A DNA stretch of 64,000 bases from Halalkalibacter nanhaiisediminis (GTDB lineage Bacteria > Bacillota > Bacilli > Bacillales > Bacillaceae_D), in assembly GCF_007830185.1 (NCBI RefSeq), contig NZ_VLKZ01000003.1, positions 372,001 to 436,000 on the forward strand. The letters are read 5' to 3'. The first letter of the stretch is position 1. The number at the start of each line of letters is the position of its first letter. Under the pieces are notes generated by a model. The model saw only the letters and a program-made list of their open reading frames with translations, searched no databases and was not told the DNA's origin. Shown here one piece after another: positions 32,917 through 42,928 of this stretch. The position numbers and the translations under genes are program-made.

Positions 32917-34044
32917 GTGAATAGATTTATTGTAATTGGAGCGGGGATTCTTGGCGCATCTACTGCGTATCATCTTGCAAAGGCAGGAGCAGATGTAACG
33001 TTAATTGATCGGGCAGACCACGGGCAAGCAACTGATGCCGCAGCGGGCATTGTCTGTCCGTGGCTTTCTCAGCGTCGGAATAAAGCTTGGTACAGCTTAG
33101 CAAAAGGTGGAGCAAGATATTATCCAACATTAATCGAGGAATTAGAAGCGGAAGGGGAAACCGACACGGGCTATGCAAAAGTCGGTGTACTCAGTCTTCA
33201 TTCTGATCCGAAAAAACTAGATAAGATGGAGGAACGTGCTAAAAAGCGACGTGAAGATGCACCAGAGATCGGCCAGATTACGAGATTGTCTCCTGCTGAA
33301 ACGCAGGCGCTGTTTCCACCACTGGCAGAGGAGTATGGTTCTGTTCATGTGAGTGGAGGTGCTCGTGTGAACGGGAGAGCACTTCGTCTTGCTTTGATTA
33401 ATGCTGCCAAAAGAAACGGAGCAACATACATTCAAGCAAGTGCCGAGCTAACCTATTCAGGAAATCATGTAACAGGGGTTAAGACTGATGGGAAAACAAC
33501 CCTTGCTGATCAAGTTATTGTGACAGCAGGAGCTTGGGCAAAGGAGTTGCTGCAACCACTTGGTATCAATTTTTTAATAGAGCCACAAAAAGCGCAAATA
33601 GTGCATTTGGAATTGCCTGAGACGAACACAAAGACTTGGCCTGTCGTGATGTCACCAACGAGCCAGTATGTGATCGCATTCGATAACGGTCGAGTGGTAG
33701 TAGGGGCGACTCATGAAAATGGAGTCGGCTTTGATGACCGCGTGACAGCTGGAGGCATACATGAAATCTTTGATAAGGCATTTGAAATTGCCCCAGGCTT
33801 AGCAAATAGCACGGTACTTGAAACAAAGGTAGGCTTCAGGCCAGTTGCCCCAGAATTTTTGCCGATTATTGGAGCAGTACCAAACGTTCAAGGACTCTTG
33901 CTTGCGAATGGTCTCGGTTCTTCAGGTTTAACAGTGGGACCTTATATTGGAGCCGAACTTGCAAAGCTTGCTCTTGGAAAGCCAATCGAAATTGATCTCG
34001 AGCTATATGATGTGGCTCGTGCGGTAAAAGAGTTAAATGAATAA
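32917..34044 (+). CDS. FAD-dependent amino acid oxidase family protein (DAO/glycine oxidase-like)
   Basis: 375 residues from GTG 32917 with AGAAAAGGTG upstream; a GTG at 32908 is possible but lies within that site. An FAD-binding Rossmann motif opens the protein (IVIGAGILGASTAYHLAKAGADVTLID), followed by the DAO substrate domain (VNGRALRLALINAAKRNGATY; VTAGAWAKELL) and the C-terminal FAD motif GFRPVAPEFLPIIG...LLANGLGSSGLTVGP. The family oxidatively deaminates D-amino acids, glycine or sarcosine. The gene stands alone and ends at a bidirectional terminator. Its substrate cannot be told from sequence. Confidence 0.86.
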   Translation: MNRFIVIGAGILGASTAYHLAKAGADVTLIDRADHGQATDAAAGIVCPWLSQRRNKAWYSLAKGGARYYPTLIEELEAEGETDTGYAKVGVLSLHSDPKKLDKMEERAKKRREDAPEIGQITRLSPAETQALFPPLAEEYGSVHVSGGARVNGRALRLALINAAKRNGATYIQASAELTYSGNHVTGVKTDGKTTLADQVIVTAGAWAKELLQPLGINFLIEPQKAQIVHLELPETNTKTWPVVMSPTSQYVIAFDNGRVVVGATHENGVGFDDRVTAGGIHEIFDKAFEIAPGLANSTVLETKVGFRPVAPEFLPIIGAVPNVQGLLLANGLGSSGLTVGPYIGAELAKLALGKPIEIDLELYDVARAVKELNE

Positions 34045-34047
34045 AAG

Positions 34048-34082
34048 AAGTGCCCTTACTTTTTTCGCAAGTAAGGGCACTT
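34048..34082. terminator. Bidirectional terminator between convergent genes
   Basis: A perfect 14-bp stem, AAGTGCCCTTACTT / AAGTAAGGGCACTT, with a 7-nt loop, in the 46-nt gap between the DAO gene and the minus-strand DsbA gene. Confidence 0.85.
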
Positions 34083-34090
34083 GTTGTGTC

Positions 34091-34816
34091 TTATTCTTTA
34101 TGTTGACTAGGCACTTCGCAACCATCTTCAGCACAAAATGCACCGTCTTCATTACTTTGTGCAAGTGGTTGTAGCGTCTTTTTTTGAGATTCTTCTTCCC
34201 AAACTTGTTGTAGAGCACTACTAAATGTTTCTGGAGGTTGAGCTCCAGAAATCGCATATTTCTGATTGATGACAAAGAAAGGTACACCTCGTACACCGAT
34301 CTCTTTAGCTTCTGCTTCATCAATACGAACGTCCTTCGCGAAGTCATTTCCTTTTAGAACAGATTCTACTTCCGCACGATCTAATCCGAGCTCGACAGCT
34401 AAGTCTAGTAACACCTGATGATCGCCTACATTTTTATTCTCGCTAAAATAGGCGTGTAAGAGTCGTTCAGTCACTTCAGTAGCTTTTCCTTTTGATTCTG
34501 CAAATTTCGCAAGACGATGGGCATCGAATGTTTCACTAACGATATCAAATTTGAAGTCTAATCCGACAGTGGCTGCTTGCTGGGCAACATTCTCGTTCAT
34601 TCTTTTTGCCTCTTCAATCGACGTACCATATTTCTTAGCAAGCGCTTCATCAATTTTTAAAGAAGTATCGATGCTTCCAGGAGGGTTTAATTCAAAGCTT
34701 TTATAAACAACCTCCACTTTATCTTTATGAGGAAATGAGTCTAAAGCTTGCTCCAAACGTCTTTTTCCAATATAGCAAAACGGACAGACAAAGTCAGACC
34801 AGATTTCAATTTTCAT
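34091..34816 (-). CDS. FrnE-like DsbA family oxidoreductase
   Basis: 241 residues from ATG 34816 (the adjacent ATG at 34819 is equally possible); the upstream AAAGTGGTG is a modest site. The thioredoxin-like active site is SDFVCPFCYIGKRRLEQAL (Cys11, Cys14), followed by the helical DsbA insertion and the cis-Pro loop GVRGVPFFVI. A C-terminal CAEDGC pair is present, as in cytoplasmic FrnE/YwbO proteins. It lacks a signal peptide, so it probably works in the cytosol on disulfides or as a polyketide-type isomerase-like oxidoreductase; the function in Bacillus is not well defined. It may be part of the redox-stress response. Confidence 0.88.
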   Translation of the reverse strand: MKIEIWSDFVCPFCYIGKRRLEQALDSFPHKDKVEVVYKSFELNPPGSIDTSLKIDEALAKKYGTSIEEAKRMNENVAQQAATVGLDFKFDIVSETFDAHRLAKFAESKGKATEVTERLLHAYFSENKNVGDHQVLLDLAVELGLDRAEVESVLKGNDFAKDVRIDEAEAKEIGVRGVPFFVINQKYAISGAQPPETFSSALQQVWEEESQKKTLQPLAQSNEDGAFCAEDGCEVPSQHKE

Positions 34817-34985
34817 CATGCACACCACTTTCGTTAAGATAACGTTACAGTACCATATTTTTGATTGGAGTTCTAAATAATTGGCTTGAGAGAGAAAGTT
34901 ATATTAGGAAACAATGATGCGGCATAAACTAACTTACGATATAACAAGGTCAGTTCTCATTGGAGCTGGCTTTTTTGTTAGATAA

Positions 34986-35039
34986 AAAAGCATTACCACA
35001 AGCATTTAGAAAAGTAACAACTGCTTGGGTAATGCTTTT
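34986..35039 (-). terminator. Terminator of the OFA transporter gene
   Basis: A long hairpin: AAAAGCATTACC and CAAGCA pair with TGCTTG and GGTAATGCTTTT with one bulged A. On the minus strand it is followed by TTATC after the T-run. Confidence 0.78.
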
Positions 35040-35099
35040 AGACAATCTAATATAACGACTAGTCGGTCTTTTTAAATCGATAGTTATAGTGAAGATATC

Positions 35100-36362
35100 T
35101 TAAGCGACCTGTGTCTTATGTTCTTTTTGTTGTTTTTCGATTCTTTTAATATCTAAACGAATTAAAATTGATAAAATGAAAGCGAATACAATTAATCCTA
35201 CAAAAATATTGAACACAGGAATGTAGCTCCCTGTTGTATCTCTGATTTGGGATACAATCATTGGCCCTAGGACACCGCCAAGTGACCACGTTGTAAGAAG
35301 ATAACCGTGAATCGCACCAAGTTGTTTTGTGCCGAAAATATCCCCAATGAATGCAGGAAGATTGGAAAATCCGCCTCCATAACAGGAAATAACGATTAAA
35401 ATAAGCGCTTGGAATAATAAAACGTTTGTAACGTTAGGAAGTAACAAGAACGCTACTATTTGAATAACAAAGAAAATCATGAATACAGTTGGGCGACCAA
35501 TGTAGTCAGAGATTGCTGCCCATCCCAGACGACCACTGCCATTCAAAATACCCATAATTCCTACCATTGTGGCAGCGCCAGCAACTGATAATCCAACCAT
35601 CTCTTGAGCCATTGGAGATGCAACAGAAATAACCATTATCCCTGTAGTCGTATTAATGAGCATCATTCCCCAAAGCAACCAGAAGCGTCTTGTTTTTACT
35701 GCTTCTTTCGCTGTTAATTGCGCCAAATCTTTTTTTACCACTTTTTTACCAGATGCAATATCTTTCTTCATTCCAGCAGGCATCCAACCTTCTGGTGGAG
35801 GTGCGATATAAGAAGCTCCAAGGATCATGATAATAAAATAACTTCCGCCTAAAATGAAGAACGTATTTGAAATACCAATTGATGACATAAGTGATGCAGC
35901 AATTGGTGCTGTGATTAGAGCGCCAGCTCCAAAACCGAATACCGCCATTCCTGTTGCTAAACCTCTCCGGTCAGGGAACCACTTTACAAGTGTTGAAACA
36001 GGTGATATGTATCCTAAACCAAGTCCCATCCCACTCATTAACCCATAAGTAATCAAAAATAGAGGAAGTGAGTCAATTAAAACGGCTAAACCAGAACCAA
36101 CTTGACCTAAACCAAATAAAATAGCAGCTAAGATCGCTGATTTTCGTGGACCATTTCGTTCAACAAAACTTCCAAAGAAAGCAGCTGATGTTCCTGCGAG
36201 CGCCATCATTATTGTGAACGCTATTGTAATTTGAGTTGGTTCCCAACCAATTGCTTCACTGATGGGGTTTGTGTAGACACTGTAAGCGTATGCAGCACCA
36301 ATTGAAAGGTGGATCGCAACGGCTGAAAGCGCTATCAACCATCTGTTCTTAGTAGTTCCCAT
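35100..36362 (-). CDS. OFA (oxalate/formate antiporter) family MFS transporter
   Basis: 420 residues from ATG 36362, seven bases from AAGGGAG; an ATG at 36368 is too close to that site. Twelve transmembrane helices. The family pattern is seen in WLIALSAVAIHLSIGAAYAYSVYTNP in TM1, EPTQITIAFTIMM, and FGFGAGALITAPIAASLM, with the cytoplasmic loop WFPDRRGLATGMA between TM4 and TM5. OFA proteins exchange or import monocarboxylates such as oxalate/formate or pyruvate. The substrate here is unknown. Confidence 0.88.
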   Translation of the reverse strand: MGTTKNRWLIALSAVAIHLSIGAAYAYSVYTNPISEAIGWEPTQITIAFTIMMALAGTSAAFFGSFVERNGPRKSAILAAILFGLGQVGSGLAVLIDSLPLFLITYGLMSGMGLGLGYISPVSTLVKWFPDRRGLATGMAVFGFGAGALITAPIAASLMSSIGISNTFFILGGSYFIIMILGASYIAPPPEGWMPAGMKKDIASGKKVVKKDLAQLTAKEAVKTRRFWLLWGMMLINTTTGIMVISVASPMAQEMVGLSVAGAATMVGIMGILNGSGRLGWAAISDYIGRPTVFMIFFVIQIVAFLLLPNVTNVLLFQALILIVISCYGGGFSNLPAFIGDIFGTKQLGAIHGYLLTTWSLGGVLGPMIVSQIRDTTGSYIPVFNIFVGLIVFAFILSILIRLDIKRIEKQQKEHKTQVA

Positions 36363-36823
36363 ATTCATTCTCCCTTCTTATAACAAGAAATTTCGTTAAT
36401 ACTTATCTGATATCTGATGTCACAAAAACTTCATAATCTAAGAATACAATTAAATATTCGAAAAATCAAACTAATCTATTAAGTTTAATGGTTTTTAATT
36501 TTAAAATAATTTTCTATTTAGTACAATCGAAATGAAGGTGCGATACTAAGTGGCACGACATTTTTATGCAAGAGCCTTTTAGCGTAATTATTTTAATGCC
36601 CTAACCAACTCAACCAAGCTTGAATATAAATAAAGAAATGAACCATGCTTCTTTGTAGAAATAGTAAAAGCATACAAATCATCTATAATCAGAATTTTTA
36701 ATTATTTAACCGCATAAACTATAAAAATAAACAATGGATCGAACTAACTAGGAAATGATGTAAATCAAATAGATTAGCTACCTTTTTAGAAATAAAATAA
36801 TTTTGAAGAGAGGAGGTAACAGA
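36363..36823. other. Intergenic region with no recognised gene
   Basis: About 460 nt of AT-rich sequence between divergent genes. It presumably holds the OFA-transporter promoter on the minus strand and the zinc-ribbon gene promoter on the plus strand. No clear sigma-A promoter, riboswitch or terminator was resolved by eye. Confidence 0.5.
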
Positions 36824-37012
36824 ATGGACTATCTCATGTTCTGTGATCATTGTGGAATGCCTAAACCGATCGGGGAATACATCATGAGGGAGTACTTTTG
36901 GATAGCAAGCCATGTCTATTGTAACAACTGCAACAAGCCAAATAAGATACCAGAACACTTACAACAACTATCTCTACAAATGAGAAAAGGCTGTAAAGGA
37001 ACAAATGAGTAA
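36824..37012 (+). CDS. Small protein with two CxxC pairs (zinc ribbon-like)
   Basis: 62 residues from ATG 36824, which follows a strong GAGGAGGTAACAGA site. The N-terminal FCDHCGMP and the central YCNNCNKPNK give two CxxC pairs 25 residues apart, suitable for a zinc ribbon. The C-terminus is basic (LQMRKGCKG). No family was recognised. The strong ribosome-binding site and the terminator at 37137 support a real small gene. Its role is unknown; a nucleic-acid or protein-binding zinc ribbon is the simplest guess. Confidence 0.6.
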   Translation: MDYLMFCDHCGMPKPIGEYIMREYFWIASHVYCNNCNKPNKIPEHLQQLSLQMRKGCKGTNE

Positions 37013-37483
37013 ACATCTAACATTCTATTTATTGACAGAGACTTGTGTAGGACATACCTATAGAATCTCAAATAGGACAAGCGCCTTAAGTGATCAAGAG
37101 ATAAAAGCGTAGACAAATAGATAACGATTGTCTGAAGCTCTCCTGTTAATGAAGGAGAGCATTTTTTGCCTCCAAACGTCTAAACAAAAGAAAATGTGTA
37201 TAAGAATGATGTAGAATGGAGTAAGTTTAAAGGGATTTTAATAGAAATGATTGAATTCATTATGACATGTATAAATAAATTTTGTATATAAAGATGTAAT
37301 GATATGAACTTTTAATGAGAGGGACTAGACATGTAATACAATTATCTAGGGATAACAGGCCTAGAGATGTGTTCATTATGGTTAGGGACAATGGCCTTTG
37401 GAAGGTTGATGAGGATTTGTAGACCACGATTTTAGAAACGGCAAAGAAGAGGGTATGGCAGTTTAACTGCCCGCCTTCTTCTT
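37013..37483. other. Intergenic region downstream of the zinc-ribbon gene
   Basis: About 470 nt. It contains the terminator at 37137-37167 and a hairpin near 37457-37471 (GGCAGTT/AACTGCC) close to the end of the minus-strand oxidase gene. A 75-codon minus-strand open frame at 37260-37487 has no ribosome-binding site or recognisable domain and is not called. Confidence 0.6.
37137..37167 (+). terminator. Terminator 125 nt downstream of the zinc-ribbon gene
   Basis: A perfect stem GCTCTCCT / AGGAGAGC with an 8-nt loop, then ATTTTTT. The 125-nt gap to the stop codon leaves room for a short transcribed tail or an sRNA, but no conserved structure was recognised. Confidence 0.8.
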
Positions 37484-38959
37484 TCATTGTTGCATGACTT
37501 GCTTAGCAACATTCATGCCAGATAGAACTGTTCCGAGTGTACCGGCTCCAGGAAAAACTGTATCTCCGCACAACCAGAGTCCATCCATTCCTGAATAACT
37601 AGAATAAGACGTTAACCAGCTATACTTATTCGTTGAAATATAGCCTCCAACTTTACCGTCTTCACGATGAACAAAGCGTTTAAAAGTGACGGGCGTTCCA
37701 GGTAATAAAACATCGATGGAAGACTGAAAGGCAGGGAAGTGACTAGAGATTGTTGAAATAATTTTGTCGGAATAGGTTTGTTTTTTCGTCTCGTAATGTT
37801 CCCTAACCCACCACTGACTCGGTTCGGTGTGTGTAGAAATTGTAATTGAGCGTTTGCCTTTTGTTGTCATTAATTGATCATCTTGGACTGAAATGGAAAA
37901 CAAAAAGTGATTTCCTTCAGCTAAAGGCTGATCGTAGCTCTCTATAAACTGGTGAAACAAAGGCTCTTTTTCATGAAGAAAATCACGGCAACCGACGTAA
38001 AGGGAAAAAGCACCCCAGGCTTGTCGTATTTTTTCTTTGTCTTCTTCTATATTAACTTTTCCCTTTACATCTTCGGCTAGTAGGCTATGGAGGTTATGAA
38101 TTGAATTGTTCAAGACAAGCTGTTTTGCTGTAAAAATTTCTTTTCTTTTTGTCAAAACATGCCATAGATCTGCTTTTTTCTGAATTCCTATCACTTTGCT
38201 TCGTTTGATGATTTCTCCACCATGATGTTGAATGAATTGACCAAGATCTTCGGCAATCGTTGCAAGTCCCCCGTAAACGTAGTAAGCACCACGATGAAAG
38301 GTTTGCAGGGCGGCATAGCCTATAATTGCTGATGACTGGTGAATCGTTGTTTGGACACTATCCATAAGTTGGCCGTTAAGAAAAGTGATAAAACGTTTAT
38401 TTGATAACAGTTGATATTTTTTCAAACGGTCTGCCACACTTTGCGTGAAATATGGCAAAAGCTTGACAGACTGGTTTGAGATAAGTGGTAACAACTGTTT
38501 GAGATGAATCAAATTCTTTGGTGGAAAGGTCGGGTTTTGTGTAATAAGTTGATTTAGTAGGCTTCCAATTCGAAACACTTCCTCATAAAAAGCAATGATG
38601 TTCTCTTGGTCGCTAGGAAACTGTCTGGCAATTTCCTTATACCAATTCTCTGCTTCACGAAAGTAACGAATCGTTCCATCGGGCATATGAACATCCATGA
38701 TGATCGGTACATTGATTAATTTAGGAAGAGGGAGGTTTAATTCTTGATACAACCTAAAAAGCACACCACCTTCCTCAAATCCCATTCCAAGCGTCGCCCC
38801 AGCAGCAAAGCGATAGCCAGAACGATCAAACTTCCCAGCACACCCACCTAATTCATTCGAGGCTTCTAATACCACCACTTTATAGCCTTTTTTCGTCAAT
38901 AAAGCTGCCGTAGAGAGCCCGCCAATCCCAGCACCGACCACAACCACATCAGTCTTCAT
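37484..38959 (-). CDS. Phytoene desaturase/CRTISO-like FAD-dependent oxidoreductase
   Basis: 491 residues from ATG 38959, six bases from GAGGAGG; an ATG at 38965 abuts the site, and the longest frame uses a TTG at 38974. The N-terminal FAD fold is DVVVVGAGIGGLSTAALLTKKGYKVVVLEA, and the carotenoid-oxidoreductase C-terminus is GLWLCGDTVFPGAGTLGTVLSGMNVAKQVM. This is the CrtN/CrtI and CRTISO pattern. No other carotenoid genes are nearby, so it might act on a different polyprenoid or as a general oxidoreductase. Its start region faces that of cysJ across 370 nt. Confidence 0.82.
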   Translation of the reverse strand: MKTDVVVVGAGIGGLSTAALLTKKGYKVVVLEASNELGGCAGKFDRSGYRFAAGATLGMGFEEGGVLFRLYQELNLPLPKLINVPIIMDVHMPDGTIRYFREAENWYKEIARQFPSDQENIIAFYEEVFRIGSLLNQLITQNPTFPPKNLIHLKQLLPLISNQSVKLLPYFTQSVADRLKKYQLLSNKRFITFLNGQLMDSVQTTIHQSSAIIGYAALQTFHRGAYYVYGGLATIAEDLGQFIQHHGGEIIKRSKVIGIQKKADLWHVLTKRKEIFTAKQLVLNNSIHNLHSLLAEDVKGKVNIEEDKEKIRQAWGAFSLYVGCRDFLHEKEPLFHQFIESYDQPLAEGNHFLFSISVQDDQLMTTKGKRSITISTHTEPSQWWVREHYETKKQTYSDKIISTISSHFPAFQSSIDVLLPGTPVTFKRFVHREDGKVGGYISTNKYSWLTSYSSYSGMDGLWLCGDTVFPGAGTLGTVLSGMNVAKQVMQQ

Positions 38960-39329
38960 TCTCATCCTCCTCAAAAAAAGCTCGAAAGTTTTTGTATAAG
39001 TTATGTATAATTATTTTAAAGATATTGAATCAGAAAGTAAAATGATAAGTGAATCTTTATGCATAAGCACGAAAGTGAAATTAATTATTCCATCCAGATT
39101 ATGGTGGATTGAATAAAAAACTTTTTTGTGACAAAAATCTCTTAAAAAACTAATTTATCAGCATTTTTAATGAGTATGTTATTAAAACATACTTGACTTA
39201 TAGGAATAATGCGACTACGATAAAAATAATCATTTTTTCATTGGCAGTGAATGGCAAGATTTATTGAAACCAGGCACTATAATTAAAATGACTTATGATA
39301 AGTTTATATTTTTTGTGAGGTGGATATAG
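38960..39329. other. Divergent intergenic region between crtN-like gene and cysJ
   Basis: About 370 nt with the cysJI promoter and its inverted repeat at 39173-39221 (listed separately). The first ~200 nt are very AT-rich and probably include the minus-strand promoter, which was not resolved. Another TATAAT lies at 39278-39283 with no good -35. Confidence 0.5.
39173..39221 (+). promoter_or_regulatory. cysJI promoter with an adjacent LysR-type inverted repeat
   Basis: TTGACT (39193-39198), a 17-nt spacer and TACGAT (39216-39221) form the promoter. A perfect 8-bp inverted repeat, AGTATGTT / AACATACT (39173-39180 and 39186-39193), touches the -35. Its T-N11-A form fits a LysR-type activator. 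In Bacillus subtilis cysJI is activated by the LysR-type protein CysL, so a CysL homologue is the obvious candidate. Confidence 0.6.
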
Positions 39330-41168
39330 TTGCAACTTCAGGTATTGAACAGTCCATTTAATGAGGAGCAGGCAGAGCTCCTTAACCGTCTTCTGCCGAC
39401 CTTAACAGAATCGCAAAAAGTTTGGTTGACTGGTTATCTGGCTGCGTCTCAAGCTGCTGCGTCTCAAATGGCAGCAACGACAGCGATAGCAGAAGCACCA
39501 GTGGCAGAACTTCCTGCAGAAAGTGCTGCACAACCAATCTCTAAAGAAGTAACGATTCTTTTTGGTTCACAGACAGGCAACGCACACGGGCTTGCTAAGA
39601 ATGCAGGTAAGACGCTTGAAGAAAGAGGATTTCAGGTGACTGTCTCGTCTATGAGTGATTTTAAGCCGAACAATTTAAAGAAGGTTAAAAACCTACTAAT
39701 TGTTGTGAGCACACATGGAGAAGGGGACCCGCCAGATAATGCTATTTCTTTCCATGAGTTTCTTCATGGGAAAAGAGCACCGAAGCTTGAGGATTTCCGT
39801 TTTTCTGTATTGTCGCTTGGAGACAGCTCATATGAGTTTTTCTGTCAGACAGGAAAAGAATTTGATCAGCGCTTAGAAGAGCTTGGCGGCACACGTGTAT
39901 ATCCACGTGTGGACTGTGATCTTGACTTTGATGAGCCAGCAGCAGAATGGCTTGAAGGAGTTCTTAGTGGTTTAAGTGAAGCGCAGGGTGGAAGTGCTAC
40001 TCCTGCTCAGGCAGCAGCTGTAACTGAAAGTGCTGAATCGGTATATTCTAGAACAAATCCGTTTAAAGCGGAAGTTCTTGAAAATTTAAATTTGAATGGT
40101 CGCGGATCAAATAAAGAAACGCGTCACCTTGAGTTTTCGCTTGAAGGATCTGGTCTTACATTTGAACCAGGTGATAGCCTTGGTATCTACCCAGAAAATG
40201 ATCCAGCTCTTGTAGATATGCTTCTTCTTGAAATGAATTGGAATTCTGAAGAAATTGTGACGGTTAATAAACAAGGAGACGTTCGTCCGCTTAAAGAAGC
40301 GCTCACTTCTCACTTTGAAATTACCGTTTTAACAAAACCTCTTCTTGAGCAGGCAGCAAAGCTTTCAGCGAATAAGGAGTTAACAGATCTTTTATCAGCG
40401 GGCAATGAAGACAAATTAAAAGCGTATATTGACGGACGCGATTTGCTAGATTTAGTTCGTGATTTTGGTCTATGGGGTGTATCAGCACAAGAATTTATCT
40501 CGATTCTTCGTAAAATGCCAGCGCGTCTTTATTCCATTGCAAGCAGCTTATCAGCGAATCCTGATGAAGTGCATTTGACAATCGGCGCTGTTCGCTACAA
40601 TACACATGGGCGTGACCGAAACGGCGTTTGCTCGATTTTATGTGCAGATCGCTTACAACCTGGAGATACGCTACCAATTTACATTCAACATAATGATAAC
40701 TTCAAGCTTCCACAGAACCCAGATACACCAATTATCATGGTTGGGCCAGGGACAGGTATTGCACCGTTCCGTTCTTTCATTCAAGAGCGTGAAGAAACGG
40801 GAGCAGAAGGTAAATCATGGTTATTCTTTGGTGACCAACATTTCGTAACGGATTTCCTTTACCAAACTGAGTGGCAAAAGTGGTTGAAGGACGGCGTGTT
40901 GACAAAAATGGATGTCGCATTTTCGCGTGACACAGATGAAAAAGTATACGTACAGCACCGTATGGAAGAACAGAGTAAAGAATTGTTTAAATGGCTTCAA
41001 GAAGGAGCAGTCGTTTACATTTGTGGAGATGAGAAGCACATGGCACATGATGTCCATAACACTCTTATCGACATTATTGAAAAAGAAGGCGGCATGAGCC
41101 GTGAAAAAGCGGAAGAATATCTTGCCGACATGCAACAGCAAAAACGTTATCAACGTGATGTATACTGA
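39330..41168 (+). CDS. cysJ: Assimilatory sulfite reductase flavoprotein subunit
   Basis: 612 residues from a TTG with GAGGTGG upstream. In order: an N-terminal Ala/Glu-rich linker, an FMN flavodoxin domain (VTILFGSQTGNAHGLAKNAG, about 70-210), a ferredoxin-reductase FAD domain (RLYSIASS), and an NADPH domain (IIMVGPGTGIAPFRSFIQERE). The length matches Bacillus CysJ. It passes electrons from NADPH to CysI for sulfite reduction to sulfide. It is followed by cysI after 27 nt. Confidence 0.95.
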   Translation: MQLQVLNSPFNEEQAELLNRLLPTLTESQKVWLTGYLAASQAAASQMAATTAIAEAPVAELPAESAAQPISKEVTILFGSQTGNAHGLAKNAGKTLEERGFQVTVSSMSDFKPNNLKKVKNLLIVVSTHGEGDPPDNAISFHEFLHGKRAPKLEDFRFSVLSLGDSSYEFFCQTGKEFDQRLEELGGTRVYPRVDCDLDFDEPAAEWLEGVLSGLSEAQGGSATPAQAAAVTESAESVYSRTNPFKAEVLENLNLNGRGSNKETRHLEFSLEGSGLTFEPGDSLGIYPENDPALVDMLLLEMNWNSEEIVTVNKQGDVRPLKEALTSHFEITVLTKPLLEQAAKLSANKELTDLLSAGNEDKLKAYIDGRDLLDLVRDFGLWGVSAQEFISILRKMPARLYSIASSLSANPDEVHLTIGAVRYNTHGRDRNGVCSILCADRLQPGDTLPIYIQHNDNFKLPQNPDTPIIMVGPGTGIAPFRSFIQEREETGAEGKSWLFFGDQHFVTDFLYQTEWQKWLKDGVLTKMDVAFSRDTDEKVYVQHRMEEQSKELFKWLQEGAVVYICGDEKHMAHDVHNTLIDIIEKEGGMSREKAEEYLADMQQQKRYQRDVY

Positions 41169-41195
41169 TTTTGGACTGGAAGGAGAAAACACAAC

Positions 41196-42914
41196 ATGGT
41201 GAACCAAATTTTAAAAGCGCCAGACGGCACTCCAAGCGATGTTGAGCGCATAAAAAGAGAGAGTAATTATTTGCGTGGTACATTGAAGGAAGTTATGCTG
41301 GATCCGATCAGCGCTGGAATTCCAGATGATGACAACCGCCTAATGAAACATCATGGTAGCTATTTACAGGATGACCGAGATCTCCGTAATGAGCGCCAAA
41401 AGCAAAAGCTTGAACCAGCGTATCAATTTATGCTACGTGTCCGTATGCCAGGTGGTGTAGCAACACCAGCTCAATGGCTTGTGATGGATGAGCTTGCTCA
41501 AAAATACGGTAACAGCACTTTAAAGCTGACAACACGTCAGACGTTTCAAATGCACGGTATCTTAAAATGGAATATGAAAAAAACGATTCAAGAAATCCAC
41601 GCTTCAATGCTAGATACAATTGCGGCTTGTGGAGATGTGAACCGTAACGTTATGTGTATTTCAAATCCAGATGAATCAGAAATCCATTCAGAAGTATATG
41701 AATGGTCAAAAAGATTAAGTGATTATTTATTACCGCGTACAAGAGCGTATCATGAAATTTGGTTGGATGAAGAAAAAGTAGCTGGTACAGCAGAAACAGA
41801 AGAAGTCGAACCAATGTACGGACCGCTTTATTTGCCACGTAAGTTCAAGATTGGTATTGCGGTACCTCCATCGAATGACATTGATGTTTATTCGCAGGAT
41901 CTTGGTTTTATTGCGATTGTTGAAGATGGAAAGCTTATCGGGTTTAACGTAGCAATCGGCGGTGGTATGGGTATGTCGCACGGGGACAAGGAAACGTATC
42001 CACAGCTTGCTAAAGTAATTGGCTTCTGTACGCCAGACCAAATTCTTGATATAGCAGAAAAAGTGATTACCATTCAGCGTGACTACGGAAATCGTTCTGA
42101 ACGTAAAAATGCCCGCTTCAAGTACACAGTTGATCGTCTTGGACTAGAAACAGTGAAGGCTGAACTAGAAAACCGTCTTGGCTGGAGCCTTGACGTAGCG
42201 AAGTCATATCATTTTGACAGTAATGGCGACCGTTACGGCTGGGTGAAGGGCGTTAAAGGAAAATGGCACTATACAATGTTTGTTGAAGGCGGACGTGTCG
42301 TTGATACGGATGATTACAAGCTCATGACGGCTGTGCGCGAGATCGCTAAAATCCATACTGGTGATATTCGACTTACGGCAAATCAAAACTTAATCATTGC
42401 TAATGTATCAAGCACAAAAAAGAAAAAGATTAGCGAATTGATCGATCAATTTGGACTGACAGACGGCAAGCATTATTCAGCACTACGTCGTAGCTCTATT
42501 GCGTGCGTAGCTCTTCCAACATGTGGACTCGCGATGGCAGAAGCAGAACGTTATTTACCAGTGCTTATTGATAAGATCGACGCTATTGTTGATGAAAACG
42601 GCCTACGTAACGAAGAAATTACGATTCGTATGACAGGCTGTCCAAACGGCTGTGCCCGCCATGCACTAGGCGAAATTGGCTTTATCGGAAAAGCGCCAGG
42701 CAAATACAACATGTATCTTGGTGCAGCCTTCGACGGTAGCCGTCTAAGTAAAATGTACCGCGAAAACATCGGTGAAGAAGAAATTTTAAAAGAACTACGC
42801 TCAATTCTTCCTCGCTATGCAAAAGAACGTCAAGAAGGCGAGCACTTCGGTGACTTTGTCATTCGTGCAGGTATCATTAATGCAACAACTGATGGTGCAA
42901 ATTTCCATGATTGA
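41196..42914 (+). CDS. cysI: Assimilatory sulfite reductase hemoprotein subunit
   Basis: 572 residues, the standard CysI length. The siroheme/[4Fe-4S] cysteines appear as [18 protein letters not shown] (about 432-449) and [15 protein letters not shown] (about 479-493). The N-terminal ferrite-like repeat has [10 protein letters not shown]. CysI reduces sulfite to sulfide with electrons from CysJ. An AAGGAGAAAA site precedes the ATG. The operon ends at a strong terminator. Confidence 0.97.
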   Translation: MVNQILKAPDGTPSDVERIKRESNYLRGTLKEVMLDPISAGIPDDDNRLMKHHGSYLQDDRDLRNERQKQKLEPAYQFMLRVRMPGGVATPAQWLVMDELAQKYGNSTLKLTTRQTFQMHGILKWNMKKTIQEIHASMLDTIAACGDVNRNVMCISNPDESEIHSEVYEWSKRLSDYLLPRTRAYHEIWLDEEKVAGTAETEEVEPMYGPLYLPRKFKIGIAVPPSNDIDVYSQDLGFIAIVEDGKLIGFNVAIGGGMGMSHGDKETYPQLAKVIGFCTPDQILDIAEKVITIQRDYGNRSERKNARFKYTVDRLGLETVKAELENRLGWSLDVAKSYHFDSNGDRYGWVKGVKGKWHYTMFVEGGRVVDTDDYKLMTAVREIAKIHTGDIRLTANQNLIIANVSSTKKKKISELIDQFGLTDGKHYSALRRSSIACVALPTCGLAMAEAERYLPVLIDKIDAIVDENGLRNEEITIRMTGCPNGCARHALGEIGFIGKAPGKYNMYLGAAFDGSRLSKMYRENIGEEEILKELRSILPRYAKERQEGEHFGDFVIRAGIINATTDGANFHD

Positions 42915-42928
42915 TTAAAATAAAGTAG

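Noticed and set aside
36549-36575. Sigma-54-like TGGCAC ... TGC in the OFA upstream region
   Set aside because: The GC element is about four bases too far from the GG element for a -24/-12 promoter.
37260-37487. 75-codon minus-strand open frame
   Set aside because: No ribosome-binding site, no recognisable fold, and a low-complexity composition typical of AT-rich non-coding DNA.
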